From: Bacillota bacterium
GTDB lineage: Bacteria > Bacillota > Clostridia > Lachnospirales > Lachnospiraceae
Reading direction: 5' to 3'
Length of the DNA: 64,000 bases
NCBI GenBank assembly: GCA_023410575.1
Contig: JAEYPP010000009.1
Coordinates: 1 to 64,000, forward strand
A program made the position numbers and the translations under genes. Shown here one piece after another: positions 42,033-50,931 of the stretch. The notes beneath the pieces are model-generated. The model saw only the letters and a program-made list of their open reading frames with translations. It was not told where the DNA came from and did not search any database. Within the stretch, counting starts at the first letter, position 1, and every line of letters starts with the position of its first letter.

Positions 42033-43637
42033 ATGTTAAAAGTACTGTTAGTTGATGACGAGCCATTTATTCTTCAAGGATTAAGTTTTATCATTGATTG
42101 GAATCAGACTGGTTATGAAATTATCGCGACAGCAAAAAACGGATTAGAGGCATTAGATTATTTAGAAAATAATGAAGTAGATTTAATTATTGCGGATATC
42201 AATATGCCTGGTATGAATGGACTCGATTTACTAAAAAAAATTCGTGAGGAACAAATCTCCACAGCCTATTTTATAATATTAACGGGATATGCAATGTTTT
42301 CATATGCACAAAAAGCAATATCTTATGAATGTACATATTATATGTTGAAACCAGTAGATAAACAAGAACTATTGCATGTTTTAGATAAAGTAAGAAAGTT
42401 AAATGATAATAAGAAACATAATAGAGAATTAAACGAGAAAATGGAACGGGCATATCTTGAACGAAATTTAATGGCTGTTATATCTGGAAGATATGATTCT
42501 GTGAACTTAGAATATATTAAAAGATACATACGTTTTGAAGAATCAGGTTGTTATGTTGAAATAGAGATTGATTGGGGGGAAGAAGATGAAATCTCTGACT
42601 GTGAGAAACGAGGGTATCAACGAAAATTGTTTGATGTCTGCTTAGACTACTTAAAAGAAGACGCAAATCACTGCATTTTTGATGTATCAGGGCAACAAGA
42701 TGTTTATGAATTTGGATTTATTTTTTGTGATTATATGGCAAAAGATAAAGGTTTGACCATGCAGAAATATTTAAGCCAATTACTTGACTATTTGAATACG
42801 TCTGTTAATTTACGAATTATTATGCTAGTTGGCAAGATTGTAAATAATTTAACTAATATTACAAGGTCATACTCCTCGGTATGTATGTTACGTTCCCTAC
42901 AAGGTTTCTATGCAAAAAAGGATATCAATTATTACGAAGAAGACATCCAAGTTAACAATACTGGAATTATGCTTTGTAAAAGGAATATTGATTTACTTGT
43001 CAAAGCAATTGAGTTAAATGATCATGCTGAGATTATAAAGTGTTCCAATCATTTTTTTGATGAGATGAAACAGATGGATATTACAGGTAAAGCAATTAAC
43101 TTAAACATAAATTACTTATTATTTCAATTAATTCATCTAGCTACAGAACAAGATGATTGCATTAATCAAGAGGAAATTCTTCGCTTAATTAGTGAGAGTA
43201 CATTTGAAGAGGGAATTCTTCGTGGTAGTAAATCACATATTTGTACATTCGCATGTGAATATAGTGATTACCTCAATCAATTACGTCAGAACGTTTCTCG
43301 TGGGATACTTGCTGAAATTGAAAGGGAAATCCAGAGTAATTATGCAGATAATCTAACACTAAAAGAATTAAGCGAAAGATATTACGTTAATAGTGCCTAC
43401 CTTGGACAGTTGTTTCGAAAAAAATATGGACAATCATTTAAAGATTATTTAAATGAGTATCGTATGGGGCAGGCAGCAAGTCTACTATTACAGACCGATA
43501 AGAAAATTTATGAAGTAGCTGAATCAGTTGGTTATCATGATGTAGATTATTTTGTAAACCGTTTTATCATGCTAAAAGGTTGTACTCCTACAAGCTTTCG
43601 AAAGCAATCAAGAATACCTACAAAAAAATATGATTGA
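42033..43637 (+). CDS. YesN-type response regulator with AraC HTH domain
   Basis: A 534-residue transcription regulator. The receiver domain carries acidic residues VDDE (8-10), phospho-acceptor Asp55 (IADINMPGMNG), a Thr (ILTGYA) and Lys (LKPVDK). A long middle region follows, then a C-terminal AraC-type double HTH (LTLKELSERYYVNSAYLGQL, EVAESVGYHDVDYFVNRF). An AGGAAGGAG site precedes the ATG. It is paired with the YesM-type kinase and is followed by a terminator and the ABC operon, its likely target. Confidence 0.95.
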   Translation: MLKVLLVDDEPFILQGLSFIIDWNQTGYEIIATAKNGLEALDYLENNEVDLIIADINMPGMNGLDLLKKIREEQISTAYFIILTGYAMFSYAQKAISYECTYYMLKPVDKQELLHVLDKVRKLNDNKKHNRELNEKMERAYLERNLMAVISGRYDSVNLEYIKRYIRFEESGCYVEIEIDWGEEDEISDCEKRGYQRKLFDVCLDYLKEDANHCIFDVSGQQDVYEFGFIFCDYMAKDKGLTMQKYLSQLLDYLNTSVNLRIIMLVGKIVNNLTNITRSYSSVCMLRSLQGFYAKKDINYYEEDIQVNNTGIMLCKRNIDLLVKAIELNDHAEIIKCSNHFFDEMKQMDITGKAINLNINYLLFQLIHLATEQDDCINQEEILRLISESTFEEGILRGSKSHICTFACEYSDYLNQLRQNVSRGILAEIEREIQSNYADNLTLKELSERYYVNSAYLGQLFRKKYGQSFKDYLNEYRMGQAASLLLQTDKKIYEVAESVGYHDVDYFVNRFIMLKGCTPTSFRKQSRIPTKKYD

Positions 43638-43638
43638 T

Positions 43639-43674
43639 AAAATATCCCAGAATATGAAAGACTGGGATATTTTT
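43639..43674 (+). terminator. Rho-independent terminator after the two-component genes
   Basis: AAATATCCCAG (43640-43650) pairs with CTGGGATATTT (43662-43672), ending in five T. It separates the regulator genes from the transporter operon. Confidence 0.8.
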
Positions 43675-43800
43675 AATGGGGTGGACAAATTATATATAAT
43701 AAAATCTATAATTTACCCTGTCTTTGTATATAATTTATCGGCTTGTTTCATTTGTAAAGAAATATATAATAAAGATATAATAAAAAAGGGAGGATTTTTT

Positions 43801-45531
43801 ATGAAAAAGAAACAATTACTTAGTGCAGCACTAGTTGCCACTATGGTAGTAACTGCTTTTGCTGGATGCGGTAAAGACAGTGATGAAGGTAGTAAAGATA
43901 CTGCTAACCCTGTTGCTACTGAAGCACCAGACTCAGGTGACGGTGCTGATACCGAAACTCCAAAGGAAATTAAGGAGTTTACTGCATTCTTCGCTGTACC
44001 ACCAACTGTAGAAGTTGATGATAACAACGATATTAAAAACTTAATTGCAGAGAAAACAGGTGTTAAGGTTAAAGAAACATGGTTAGTTGGACAGAACGAT
44101 AAAGAAGCTATCGGTACTATGATTGCTAGTGATGAGTATGATGACTTTATCGAAGGTGCTGCTGGGCAGCCAATGTTATATGAAGCTGGTGCACTTATTC
44201 CTTTGGATGATTTAATTGAAAAAAATCCTAATGTTAAGTCTCTTTTCTCAGATGCTGATTGGGATGCTTTAAGACAAGATGATGGTCATATTTATTGGAT
44301 TCCTCAGTTCGGTTCCATTCAAGGAGAAGAAAAAGTATCTAATCATAATGATGAAGCTTTATGGGTTCAGGCCAGAGTGTTAAAATGGGCAGGATATCCA
44401 AAGATTGAAACTTTAGATGAATACTTTGATTTACTTGAAAAATATATGGCAGAAGACATTCGTATTAACAATATTGAGAACATTGGTTTCACAATGCTTT
44501 GTACGAAGGACAGAAACTTCTCACTTGAGAATCCTCCATGTTTCTTAGCAGGATATCCAAATGATGGTTGTGCATTAGTTGATCCTGTAACACAGAAAGT
44601 TACAGATTACAATACTAATGACTTTGCAAATCGTTATTTCAAGAAGATTAATGAAGAATTCAAAAAAGGAATTATCGATAAAGAATGTTTTACACAGACA
44701 TTTGATGAGTATATTGCTAAGTTATCAAGTGGTAATGTTTTAGGTCTTGTTGATCAATGGTGGAGTTTCTCTTACTCTGTTGATCCTGTTTTAAAAACAA
44801 CTGGTTTAGATGCACAAGGATGTAACTACATACCATTACCAATCGTAATGGATAAGGGAATCGAACCTCAATGGCATACAGTAGGTTCACCTCTTAACGT
44901 ATCCAGTGGTCTTGCTATTTCTAAGGATTGTGAAGATCCTGAAGCAGCAATGAAATTCGTTAATGATCTTCTTGATCAAGAAATTCATGACCTTCGTTAT
45001 TGGGGAATTAAAGATGTTGACTACTCTGTAGATGAAAATGGTAACTTCTACAGAACAGAAGAGCAACGTGTAAAAGCAGCTGATACTGTTAATAGAACAG
45101 CTCATCTTTGTCCATATTCCTATTTCCCACAGTGGCAAGGTACATCTACTGATGGCATCAACGCTACAAAACCTGAGAATCAGCCAGGTGAGTTCTTCGA
45201 CGCTTTAAATCCAGTAGTTCAGGAATGTCTCCAAGCTTATGGTGCTCAGACATATGTAGATTTAATGGGTATTACAGAAAAACCAGGTCCATGGTATCCA
45301 ATGTGGACATTCTCTAACTCTTTCACAACTGATACACCAGGTGGAACAGCTTGGTTAAGAATGAAAGAAGTAAGACTTGAGTGGTTACCAAAGGTTATCA
45401 TGGCTGACGACTTTGATTCAGAGTGGGCTGCTTATATGGAAGCTTATGCGGCAACAAATCCTCAGAGCTTCATAGATGAAATTCAGGCTGAAGTTAATAG
45501 AAGAGTTGAAAACGCAGCAAGATTTGAATAA
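43801..45531 (+). CDS. ABC transporter solute-binding lipoprotein (oligosaccharide)
   Basis: A 576-residue extracellular solute-binding family 1 protein, LplA-like. The signal peptide MKKKQLLSAALVATMVV ends in lipobox AFAGC. A Thr/Asp-rich linker follows, then a large sugar-binding fold (YDDFIEGAAGQPMLYEAGALIPLD). I chose ATG 43801 because GGGAGG lies just upstream and the signal peptide begins there; the longer reading from 43630 runs back through the terminator. It is followed by a hairpin and two permeases, so it captures the transported sugar for that importer. Confidence 0.93.
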   Translation: MKKKQLLSAALVATMVVTAFAGCGKDSDEGSKDTANPVATEAPDSGDGADTETPKEIKEFTAFFAVPPTVEVDDNNDIKNLIAEKTGVKVKETWLVGQNDKEAIGTMIASDEYDDFIEGAAGQPMLYEAGALIPLDDLIEKNPNVKSLFSDADWDALRQDDGHIYWIPQFGSIQGEEKVSNHNDEALWVQARVLKWAGYPKIETLDEYFDLLEKYMAEDIRINNIENIGFTMLCTKDRNFSLENPPCFLAGYPNDGCALVDPVTQKVTDYNTNDFANRYFKKINEEFKKGIIDKECFTQTFDEYIAKLSSGNVLGLVDQWWSFSYSVDPVLKTTGLDAQGCNYIPLPIVMDKGIEPQWHTVGSPLNVSSGLAISKDCEDPEAAMKFVNDLLDQEIHDLRYWGIKDVDYSVDENGNFYRTEEQRVKAADTVNRTAHLCPYSYFPQWQGTSTDGINATKPENQPGEFFDALNPVVQECLQAYGAQTYVDLMGITEKPGPWYPMWTFSNSFTTDTPGGTAWLRMKEVRLEWLPKVIMADDFDSEWAAYMEAYAATNPQSFIDEIQAEVNRRVENAARFE

Positions 45532-45548
45532 TAATTGAAATAATAAAT

Positions 45549-45580
45549 GGGCAGATGTGTGTTTTACCATCTGCCTGTTT
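45549..45580 (+). terminator. Intercistronic hairpin between binding protein and permease
   Basis: GGGCAGATG (45549-45557) pairs with CATCTGCCT (45568-45576), followed by GTTT. It lies in the 72-base gap before the permease gene. Such hairpins commonly let the binding protein be made in excess by stabilising or ending part of the transcript. Confidence 0.65.
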
Positions 45581-45603
45581 AAAAATATAGGAGTGAACAA
45601 GTT

Positions 45604-46551
45604 ATGTCTTTAGGAAAGAAAAAAAAGGATAAGGGACAGAAAGTAGTTATAAGCTGGAAGGAAATAAAAAGACAAAAGGTTCTTCTACTCTGGTCTGCAA
45701 TTATTTTTGTTTACGGAATCGTATTTTATTATGTACCTCTTGCTGGTTGGATTATGGCTTTTCAGAAGTATAAACCAAGATTAGGTATCCTTAAATCAAC
45801 ATTCATAGGCCTGGATCAATTTAAATCATTATTTGAAGACCCAACATTCGTTCGTACCATTCGTAATACATTAGCGATGGGAGTTATCAATCTAGTTGCT
45901 TCCTTTATAACTGCAATTGTTTTTGCTATTTTATTAAATGAAGTAAAAGCTAGACGATCAAAAAAAATTATTCAAACAATATCATATTTACCTCATTTCC
46001 TCTCATGGATTATCGTTACCTCTATTGTCCATGATGCACTATCAAACTCTGGTATTGTCAATCAGTTATTATTAAGCTGGGGTGTTATTGATACATCTAT
46101 AAACTTTTTTGCTCATCCACAGTTTTTCTGGCCAATTGTTGCGTTTTCGAATGTATGGAAAGAGACAGGTTGGAATGCTATTATCTACTTAGCTGCCATA
46201 ACAGCGATTGATCCTAATTTATATGAGGCTGCTGCTATTGATGGTGCTGGTCGATGGGGAAAGATTAAAAACATAACTCTACCAGGGATAAGACCTACGA
46301 TTATTGTACTTTTATTAATGAATGTAGGTAATGTTTTAAATGCAGGTTTTGAAATTCAGTACTTATTAGGTAACGGAATTGTTCAACGTGTTTCTCAAAC
46401 GATTGACATTTACGTATTAGATTGGGGCGTTTCTCAAGGTAACTACTCACTCGGTACTGCAGCAGGTATGTTTAGAAGTTTAGTTAGTATAACACTAGTT
46501 GTTATAGCTAATCAAATTGCAAAACGTACTGGCGATGAACGTCTATTCTAG
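45604..46551 (+). CDS. ABC sugar transporter permease, LplB-like
   Basis: A 315-residue membrane permease with six main hydrophobic segments. The EAA loop is YEAAAIDGAGRWGKIKNITLP, which contacts the ATPase. The N-terminus has FYYVPLAGWIMAFQKYKP, typical of LplB. It partners the permease at 46564 and the lipoprotein at 43801. No ATPase gene is present, so a shared MsmK/MsmX-type ATPase elsewhere is expected. Confidence 0.95.
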   Translation: MSLGKKKKDKGQKVVISWKEIKRQKVLLLWSAIIFVYGIVFYYVPLAGWIMAFQKYKPRLGILKSTFIGLDQFKSLFEDPTFVRTIRNTLAMGVINLVASFITAIVFAILLNEVKARRSKKIIQTISYLPHFLSWIIVTSIVHDALSNSGIVNQLLLSWGVIDTSINFFAHPQFFWPIVAFSNVWKETGWNAIIYLAAITAIDPNLYEAAAIDGAGRWGKIKNITLPGIRPTIIVLLLMNVGNVLNAGFEIQYLLGNGIVQRVSQTIDIYVLDWGVSQGNYSLGTAAGMFRSLVSITLVVIANQIAKRTGDERLF

Positions 46552-46563
46552 GAGGACTGAAAC

Positions 46564-47460
46564 ATGAAAATCAAAAAAAAGAAAAAACTATCGACTGCAG
46601 ATAAGATATTTTACATCTGTTTAGCGATTTTTATGATAATATTTGTAATAATAACGTTATATCCAGTATTAAATACATTAGCACTATCATTTAATAATGG
46701 TACTGATGCATTACGAGGAGATATTTATTTATGGCCTCGTAAGTGGACCTTAAAGAACTTCATCACGGTTCTTCAAAGAAAAACGCTTATTACAGCAACA
46801 TATGTAACAATTGCAAGAACTCTTATTGGTACTGCATTAGCTTTATTTGCCAATGCAATATTAGCATTCATTATTAGTAGAAAGAGATTCTTATTTAAAA
46901 AACAACTATCCTTGTTTTGGGTTGTCACAATGTATGTGAATGGTGGATTAATCCCAACTTTCATATTATATAAAGAGTTAGGACTTACCGGTAATTTTTC
47001 TGTTTATGTTATACCAGGTATGGTTAGTGCATTTAATATGTTAGTAATTCGTACATTCATGAATGGTATTCCAGATAGTCTTGAAGAATCTGCTCAGTTA
47101 GATGGTGCAGGATACACAACTGTTTTTACAAAAATCATATCCCCATTATGTAAACCTGTTTATGCAACAGTTGCATTATTCGTTGCGGTTTATCAATGGA
47201 ATTCATGGTTCGATGCAATGCTCTATAACAGAACAAATACAGGTTTGACAACCTTACAATATGAGTTAATGAAATTGTTAGCTGCTGTTACAAATCAGGG
47301 TAGTACTTTGGAAAGTATGAAACAATCAGCTGGTTCTGTTACTCCTATTACAGTTCGAGCGGCTGCTACCATAATTACAATGGCTCCAATCATCTGTATT
47401 TACCCATTCTTACAAAGATATTTCGTAACAGGATTAACACTTGGTGGTGTTAAAGAATAA
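46564..47460 (+). CDS. ABC sugar transporter permease, YtcP/LplC-like
   Basis: The second permease (298 residues), with six hydrophobic segments and EAA loop LEESAQLDGAGYTTVFTKII. FYICLAIFMIIFVIITLYPV and LALSFNNGTDA are typical of the LplC/YtcP group. It begins 12 bases after the first permease with AGGAGG upstream, so the two are translated together. A terminator follows before the hydrolase genes, which may set a lower level for them. Confidence 0.95.
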   Translation: MKIKKKKKLSTADKIFYICLAIFMIIFVIITLYPVLNTLALSFNNGTDALRGDIYLWPRKWTLKNFITVLQRKTLITATYVTIARTLIGTALALFANAILAFIISRKRFLFKKQLSLFWVVTMYVNGGLIPTFILYKELGLTGNFSVYVIPGMVSAFNMLVIRTFMNGIPDSLEESAQLDGAGYTTVFTKIISPLCKPVYATVALFVAVYQWNSWFDAMLYNRTNTGLTTLQYELMKLLAAVTNQGSTLESMKQSAGSVTPITVRAAATIITMAPIICIYPFLQRYFVTGLTLGGVKE

Positions 47461-47527
47461 CTCATAGCAATTAAAATGATAGCTTATTATGATACATATC
47501 AAAGAACTTAAAATAAGTTTAAAAACT

Positions 47528-47567
47528 GGGAACCGAGATTAAAATACTATATTTCGGTTCCCTCTTT
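47528..47567 (+). terminator. Rho-independent terminator before GH43
   Basis: GGGAACCGA (47528-47536) pairs with TCGGTTCCC (47554-47562), then TCTTTTAT. Read-through or a separate promoter must supply the GH43 and GH39 genes. Confidence 0.75.
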
Positions 47568-47592
47568 TATGTTAACCTAGAAAGGATGAAAA

Positions 47593-48990
47593 ATGAAAAA
47601 TCAGGCTTATAATCCATATCTTCCATCATGGGAATATGTCCCTGATGGAGAACCTCATATATTTGGAGATCGTGTTTATGTTTATGGATCTCATGATATG
47701 TATAACGGACATGTATTTTGTTTAGGAGATTACGTTTGTTGGTCCGCTCCTGTCGATGATTTGTCCGATTGGAAATATGAAGGTGTTATTTATGAAAAAG
47801 TGCAGGACCCAGAAAATCCTTTGGGTAAAATGTGTCTATATGCTCCTGACGTAACCAAGGGCCCGGATGGACGTTATTATCTTTATTATGTATTAGATAA
47901 AATCTCTGTTGTTTCAGTAGCAGTTTGTGATACTCCTGCGGGTAAGTATCAATTTTACGGTTATGTTCATGATTCACAAGGTGTTCGACTTGGAGAACGT
48001 TCTTTTGATGAACCTCAATTTGATCCTGCGGTACTTACAATAGATGATAAGACATATCTATATACAGGATTTGCATTCGCGACAGATACTTCACGACATG
48101 GTGCTATGGCGACTGTTTTAGGCTACGATATGTTAACAATACTTGAAGATCCTGTTTTTGTTCTCCCTAGTGGTTCTTATAGTGCTGGCACTGGATTCGA
48201 AGGACATGAGTTTTTTGAAGCACCTTCCATACGCAAAAAGGATGATACTTTTTATCTAATTTATTCTTCCATTGCAATGCATGAATTATGTTATGCGATA
48301 AGTAAAAATCCAGTAAGTGGGTTTTTATATGGTGGGGTGATAGTAAGTAACAGTGATATAGGTATTTCTTTCGACAAACCTGAGAATAAACCAGTTGCTT
48401 ATGGTGCAAATAACCATGGAGGAATCATTGAAATAAAAAATCAGTGGTATATCTTTTATCATAGACATACAAATGGAACATGGTATAGTAGACAGGGCTG
48501 TGCTGAAAAAATAGATATTTTGCCAGATGGTGCTATTCCACAAGTTGAGATCACATCATGTGGACTTAATGATGGACCACTGGCTGGAAAAGGTGAATAT
48601 CCAACTTACATTGCATGTAATTTATTTACCTCCATTGATCACATCTATGTAGGCGAGAAGGATTGTCCAATGATTATTCAAGATGGCAGAGATGGAGATA
48701 AAGATCCTGCATACGTATCAAACATAAAAGATACTGCAACCATTGGATTTAAGTATTTTGATTTTTACGATGTGAAAAAGATAGGAATCAAAGTTCGAGG
48801 ATATGCGAGTGGCGCTTTTGAAGTAAGAACTTCGTTAAATGGACCAGTACTTGCAAAAATTCCAGTTGGCTACACGAATATATGGGAGGAATATATAGAA
48901 GATATATCCTTACCAGATGGCAAGCAAGCAATTTATCTTACCTATTGTGGAGAAGGTACTGCTGATTTACTGTCGATATCTTTTGAATAG
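47593..48990 (+). CDS. Glycoside hydrolase family 43 (xylosidase/arabinofuranosidase type)
   Basis: A 465-residue enzyme without a signal peptide, so it is intracellular. The five-bladed propeller signatures are GEPHIFGDRVYVYGSHD, LYAPDVTKGPDGRYYLYY, DEPQFDPAVL (modulating Asp) and FFEAPSIRKKDDTFYLIYSS (general acid Glu). A C-terminal beta-sandwich of about 120 residues resembles a carbohydrate-binding module. It probably removes xylose or arabinose from imported oligosaccharides. AGAAAGG precedes the ATG. It lies downstream of the ABC importer and 20 bases before GH39. Confidence 0.9.
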   Translation: MKNQAYNPYLPSWEYVPDGEPHIFGDRVYVYGSHDMYNGHVFCLGDYVCWSAPVDDLSDWKYEGVIYEKVQDPENPLGKMCLYAPDVTKGPDGRYYLYYVLDKISVVSVAVCDTPAGKYQFYGYVHDSQGVRLGERSFDEPQFDPAVLTIDDKTYLYTGFAFATDTSRHGAMATVLGYDMLTILEDPVFVLPSGSYSAGTGFEGHEFFEAPSIRKKDDTFYLIYSSIAMHELCYAISKNPVSGFLYGGVIVSNSDIGISFDKPENKPVAYGANNHGGIIEIKNQWYIFYHRHTNGTWYSRQGCAEKIDILPDGAIPQVEITSCGLNDGPLAGKGEYPTYIACNLFTSIDHIYVGEKDCPMIIQDGRDGDKDPAYVSNIKDTATIGFKYFDFYDVKKIGIKVRGYASGAFEVRTSLNGPVLAKIPVGYTNIWEEYIEDISLPDGKQAIYLTYCGEGTADLLSISFE

Positions 48991-49010
48991 AAAAACTAGA
49001 GGTGGGAGTA

Positions 49011-50549
49011 ATGAAGAATAAAGAGATTATAATTGACAAGCATAAAACTTATATGTTTCGTAACCATGTCGATGAATGTATTGGTACTGGTCGCATGGAT
49101 CTAGCATTAGGTCAAGAGTATCAAAAACAATTAGCACTAGTACAAGAAGAGATTGGGTTTTCATATATTCGAGGACATGGATTGTTTAGTGATGGAATGG
49201 CAATCTATCATGAATATACCGATGAAAATGGGGAAAGTAAAGTCGAATATAACTTTACTTATTTAGATCAAGTTATGGATAGTTATCAAAAACTTGGATT
49301 AAAACCATTCTTAGAATTAGGATTTATGCCCAAAAAACTGGCTTCCGGAACTCAGACAGTTTTTTATTGGCATGGTAATGTCACACCACCGAAAGATTAT
49401 CAACGCTGGTGTGATTTGGTAAGGGCAACCCTATGTCATCTAATGGAACGATATGGTAAAGAAGAAGTTGTGACCTGGCCGATTGAAGTTTGGAATGAGC
49501 CGAATCTTACTGTATTTTGGGAAAATGCAGATAAAGGGGAATACTTTAAATTATTTGAGGCTACATTTTGTTGCATTAAAGAACTAGATCGTCAGTTTAA
49601 AGTTGGCGGACCAGCTGTTTGTGGTGGAACCGATGAGATATGGATTCAAGCGTTTATGGAATTTTGCCATGAAAAACAGCTAGAGATTGATTTTGTGACT
49701 AGACATCACTATACAACAGAAGTACCAGAGCATAAAGGTCATTATGGTTATGTAAAACTAAGTGATCCTGAAGATGGTTTTATTAATTTGCAGACAACAC
49801 GTACCATAATTGATAATTTTCCTGAGTATCGTGGATTAGACATTCATATCACGGAGTTTAATACTTCCTATATTCCGAATTGTCCATTGCATGATACGAA
49901 TAAGAATGCAGCTTATATTGCAAATCAACTGTCTCGCTTAGGGGATTGCAATGCGTCCTATTCCTATTGGACCTTTGGTGATGTATTTGAAGAAATGGGG
50001 GTACCATTTACACCTTTTCATGGTGGTTTTGGGTTGGTTGCTAATGGATGTATACCAAAACCAACTTTTTGGACCTTTGCTTTCTATAAACAGCTAAAAG
50101 GAGAATGTATCTATAAGTCTGAGGAATCTGTTGTTGTAAAAAAGGAAGATGGAACTGTTTGTGGTGTTATCTGGAACTTACCAATGGATCAAGAAAAGAA
50201 TCAGCATAAAGATTCTGATGAGTTAAAACTTCATTACAAACTTTTAGTTGAGGATAATAACTCTATCTACTGTTTGTTGACCAAAACAGTGGATACCGTT
50301 GTCTGTAATCCTCTAAAGTTATGGCATGACTTTGGAGAGCCTTCAAGTCTATCAAAAAAACAGTTATCCCTATTGCAACAGGCTGCAAGACCATTGATTG
50401 AATCAAAGACTTTAGAAAGTAGTTGTAATCAAGTTGAATTTGATCTTAATCTTCGCGAGAACGGGGTGCTATACTTTGAATTATCCAAGGTCAATTTTAG
50501 TGGAGATCGTGGTTATGTATATGATCAACTTGGACAGCTTCTATCTTAA
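49011..50549 (+). CDS. Glycoside hydrolase family 39 beta-xylosidase
   Basis: A 512-residue intracellular enzyme of the XynB-type GH39 family. FSYIRGHGLFSDGMAIY is a strong family marker. The acid/base Glu lies in EVWNEPNLTVFW and the nucleophile Glu in DIHITEFNTSY, followed by YWTFGDVFEE. A C-terminal beta domain finishes the protein. I chose ATG 49011 because AGAGG lies 8 bases upstream; a GTG at 49002 is less likely. With GH43 and the YesMN/ABC genes it forms a xylo-oligosaccharide uptake and digestion locus. Confidence 0.92.
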   Translation: MKNKEIIIDKHKTYMFRNHVDECIGTGRMDLALGQEYQKQLALVQEEIGFSYIRGHGLFSDGMAIYHEYTDENGESKVEYNFTYLDQVMDSYQKLGLKPFLELGFMPKKLASGTQTVFYWHGNVTPPKDYQRWCDLVRATLCHLMERYGKEEVVTWPIEVWNEPNLTVFWENADKGEYFKLFEATFCCIKELDRQFKVGGPAVCGGTDEIWIQAFMEFCHEKQLEIDFVTRHHYTTEVPEHKGHYGYVKLSDPEDGFINLQTTRTIIDNFPEYRGLDIHITEFNTSYIPNCPLHDTNKNAAYIANQLSRLGDCNASYSYWTFGDVFEEMGVPFTPFHGGFGLVANGCIPKPTFWTFAFYKQLKGECIYKSEESVVVKKEDGTVCGVIWNLPMDQEKNQHKDSDELKLHYKLLVEDNNSIYCLLTKTVDTVVCNPLKLWHDFGEPSSLSKKQLSLLQQAARPLIESKTLESSCNQVEFDLNLRENGVLYFELSKVNFSGDRGYVYDQLGQLLS

Positions 50550-50663
50550 TACTAACATTACTTTGTTTTTTACTAATAGTGTACAAAGATAGAGAGATTT
50601 AAAAGTACCTTAACCTTTTGAATTCAAATAATTAATAATACATGTATTACACATATAATTTAA

Positions 50664-50706
50664 GCCTCCTAGTGGTCTGTTTGTCAACTGTACTAGGAGG
50701 CCTTTT
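50664..50706 (+). terminator. Rho-independent terminator ending the sugar locus
   Basis: GCCTCCTAGT (50664-50673) pairs perfectly with ACTAGGAGGC (50692-50701), followed by CTTTT. It lies in the 382-base gap 50550-50931, which otherwise holds only the promoter noted at 50764. Confidence 0.85.
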
Positions 50707-50763
50707 ATATGATTGAACTCTTTTTTTCTATAATTATTCTTGTTCTATCTTTCATTATTGGTA

Positions 50764-50792
50764 TTGAATCCTTGTAAAATTTTCGGTATAAT
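50764..50792 (+). promoter_or_regulatory. Probable sigma-A promoter
   Basis: TTGAAT (50764-50769) and TATAAT (50787-50792) are 17 bases apart, giving a leader of about 130 bases before the gene at 50932. Confidence 0.65.
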
Positions 50793-50931
50793 TTAAGTGA
50801 CGTATTGTCTATTAATTACATACGATACAAACAAAACCATAATAGACACTGAGAATCCTTAATAATAAAAATAAGAGCATATATAGTAAATTGATTTTAT
50901 CTATATTTCGCTGCTCGGAAAGAAGGAAATT

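Noticed and set aside
43630..43800. N-terminal extension of the solute-binding protein
   Set aside because: The extension crosses a terminator and precedes a perfect ribosome binding site and signal peptide at 43801.
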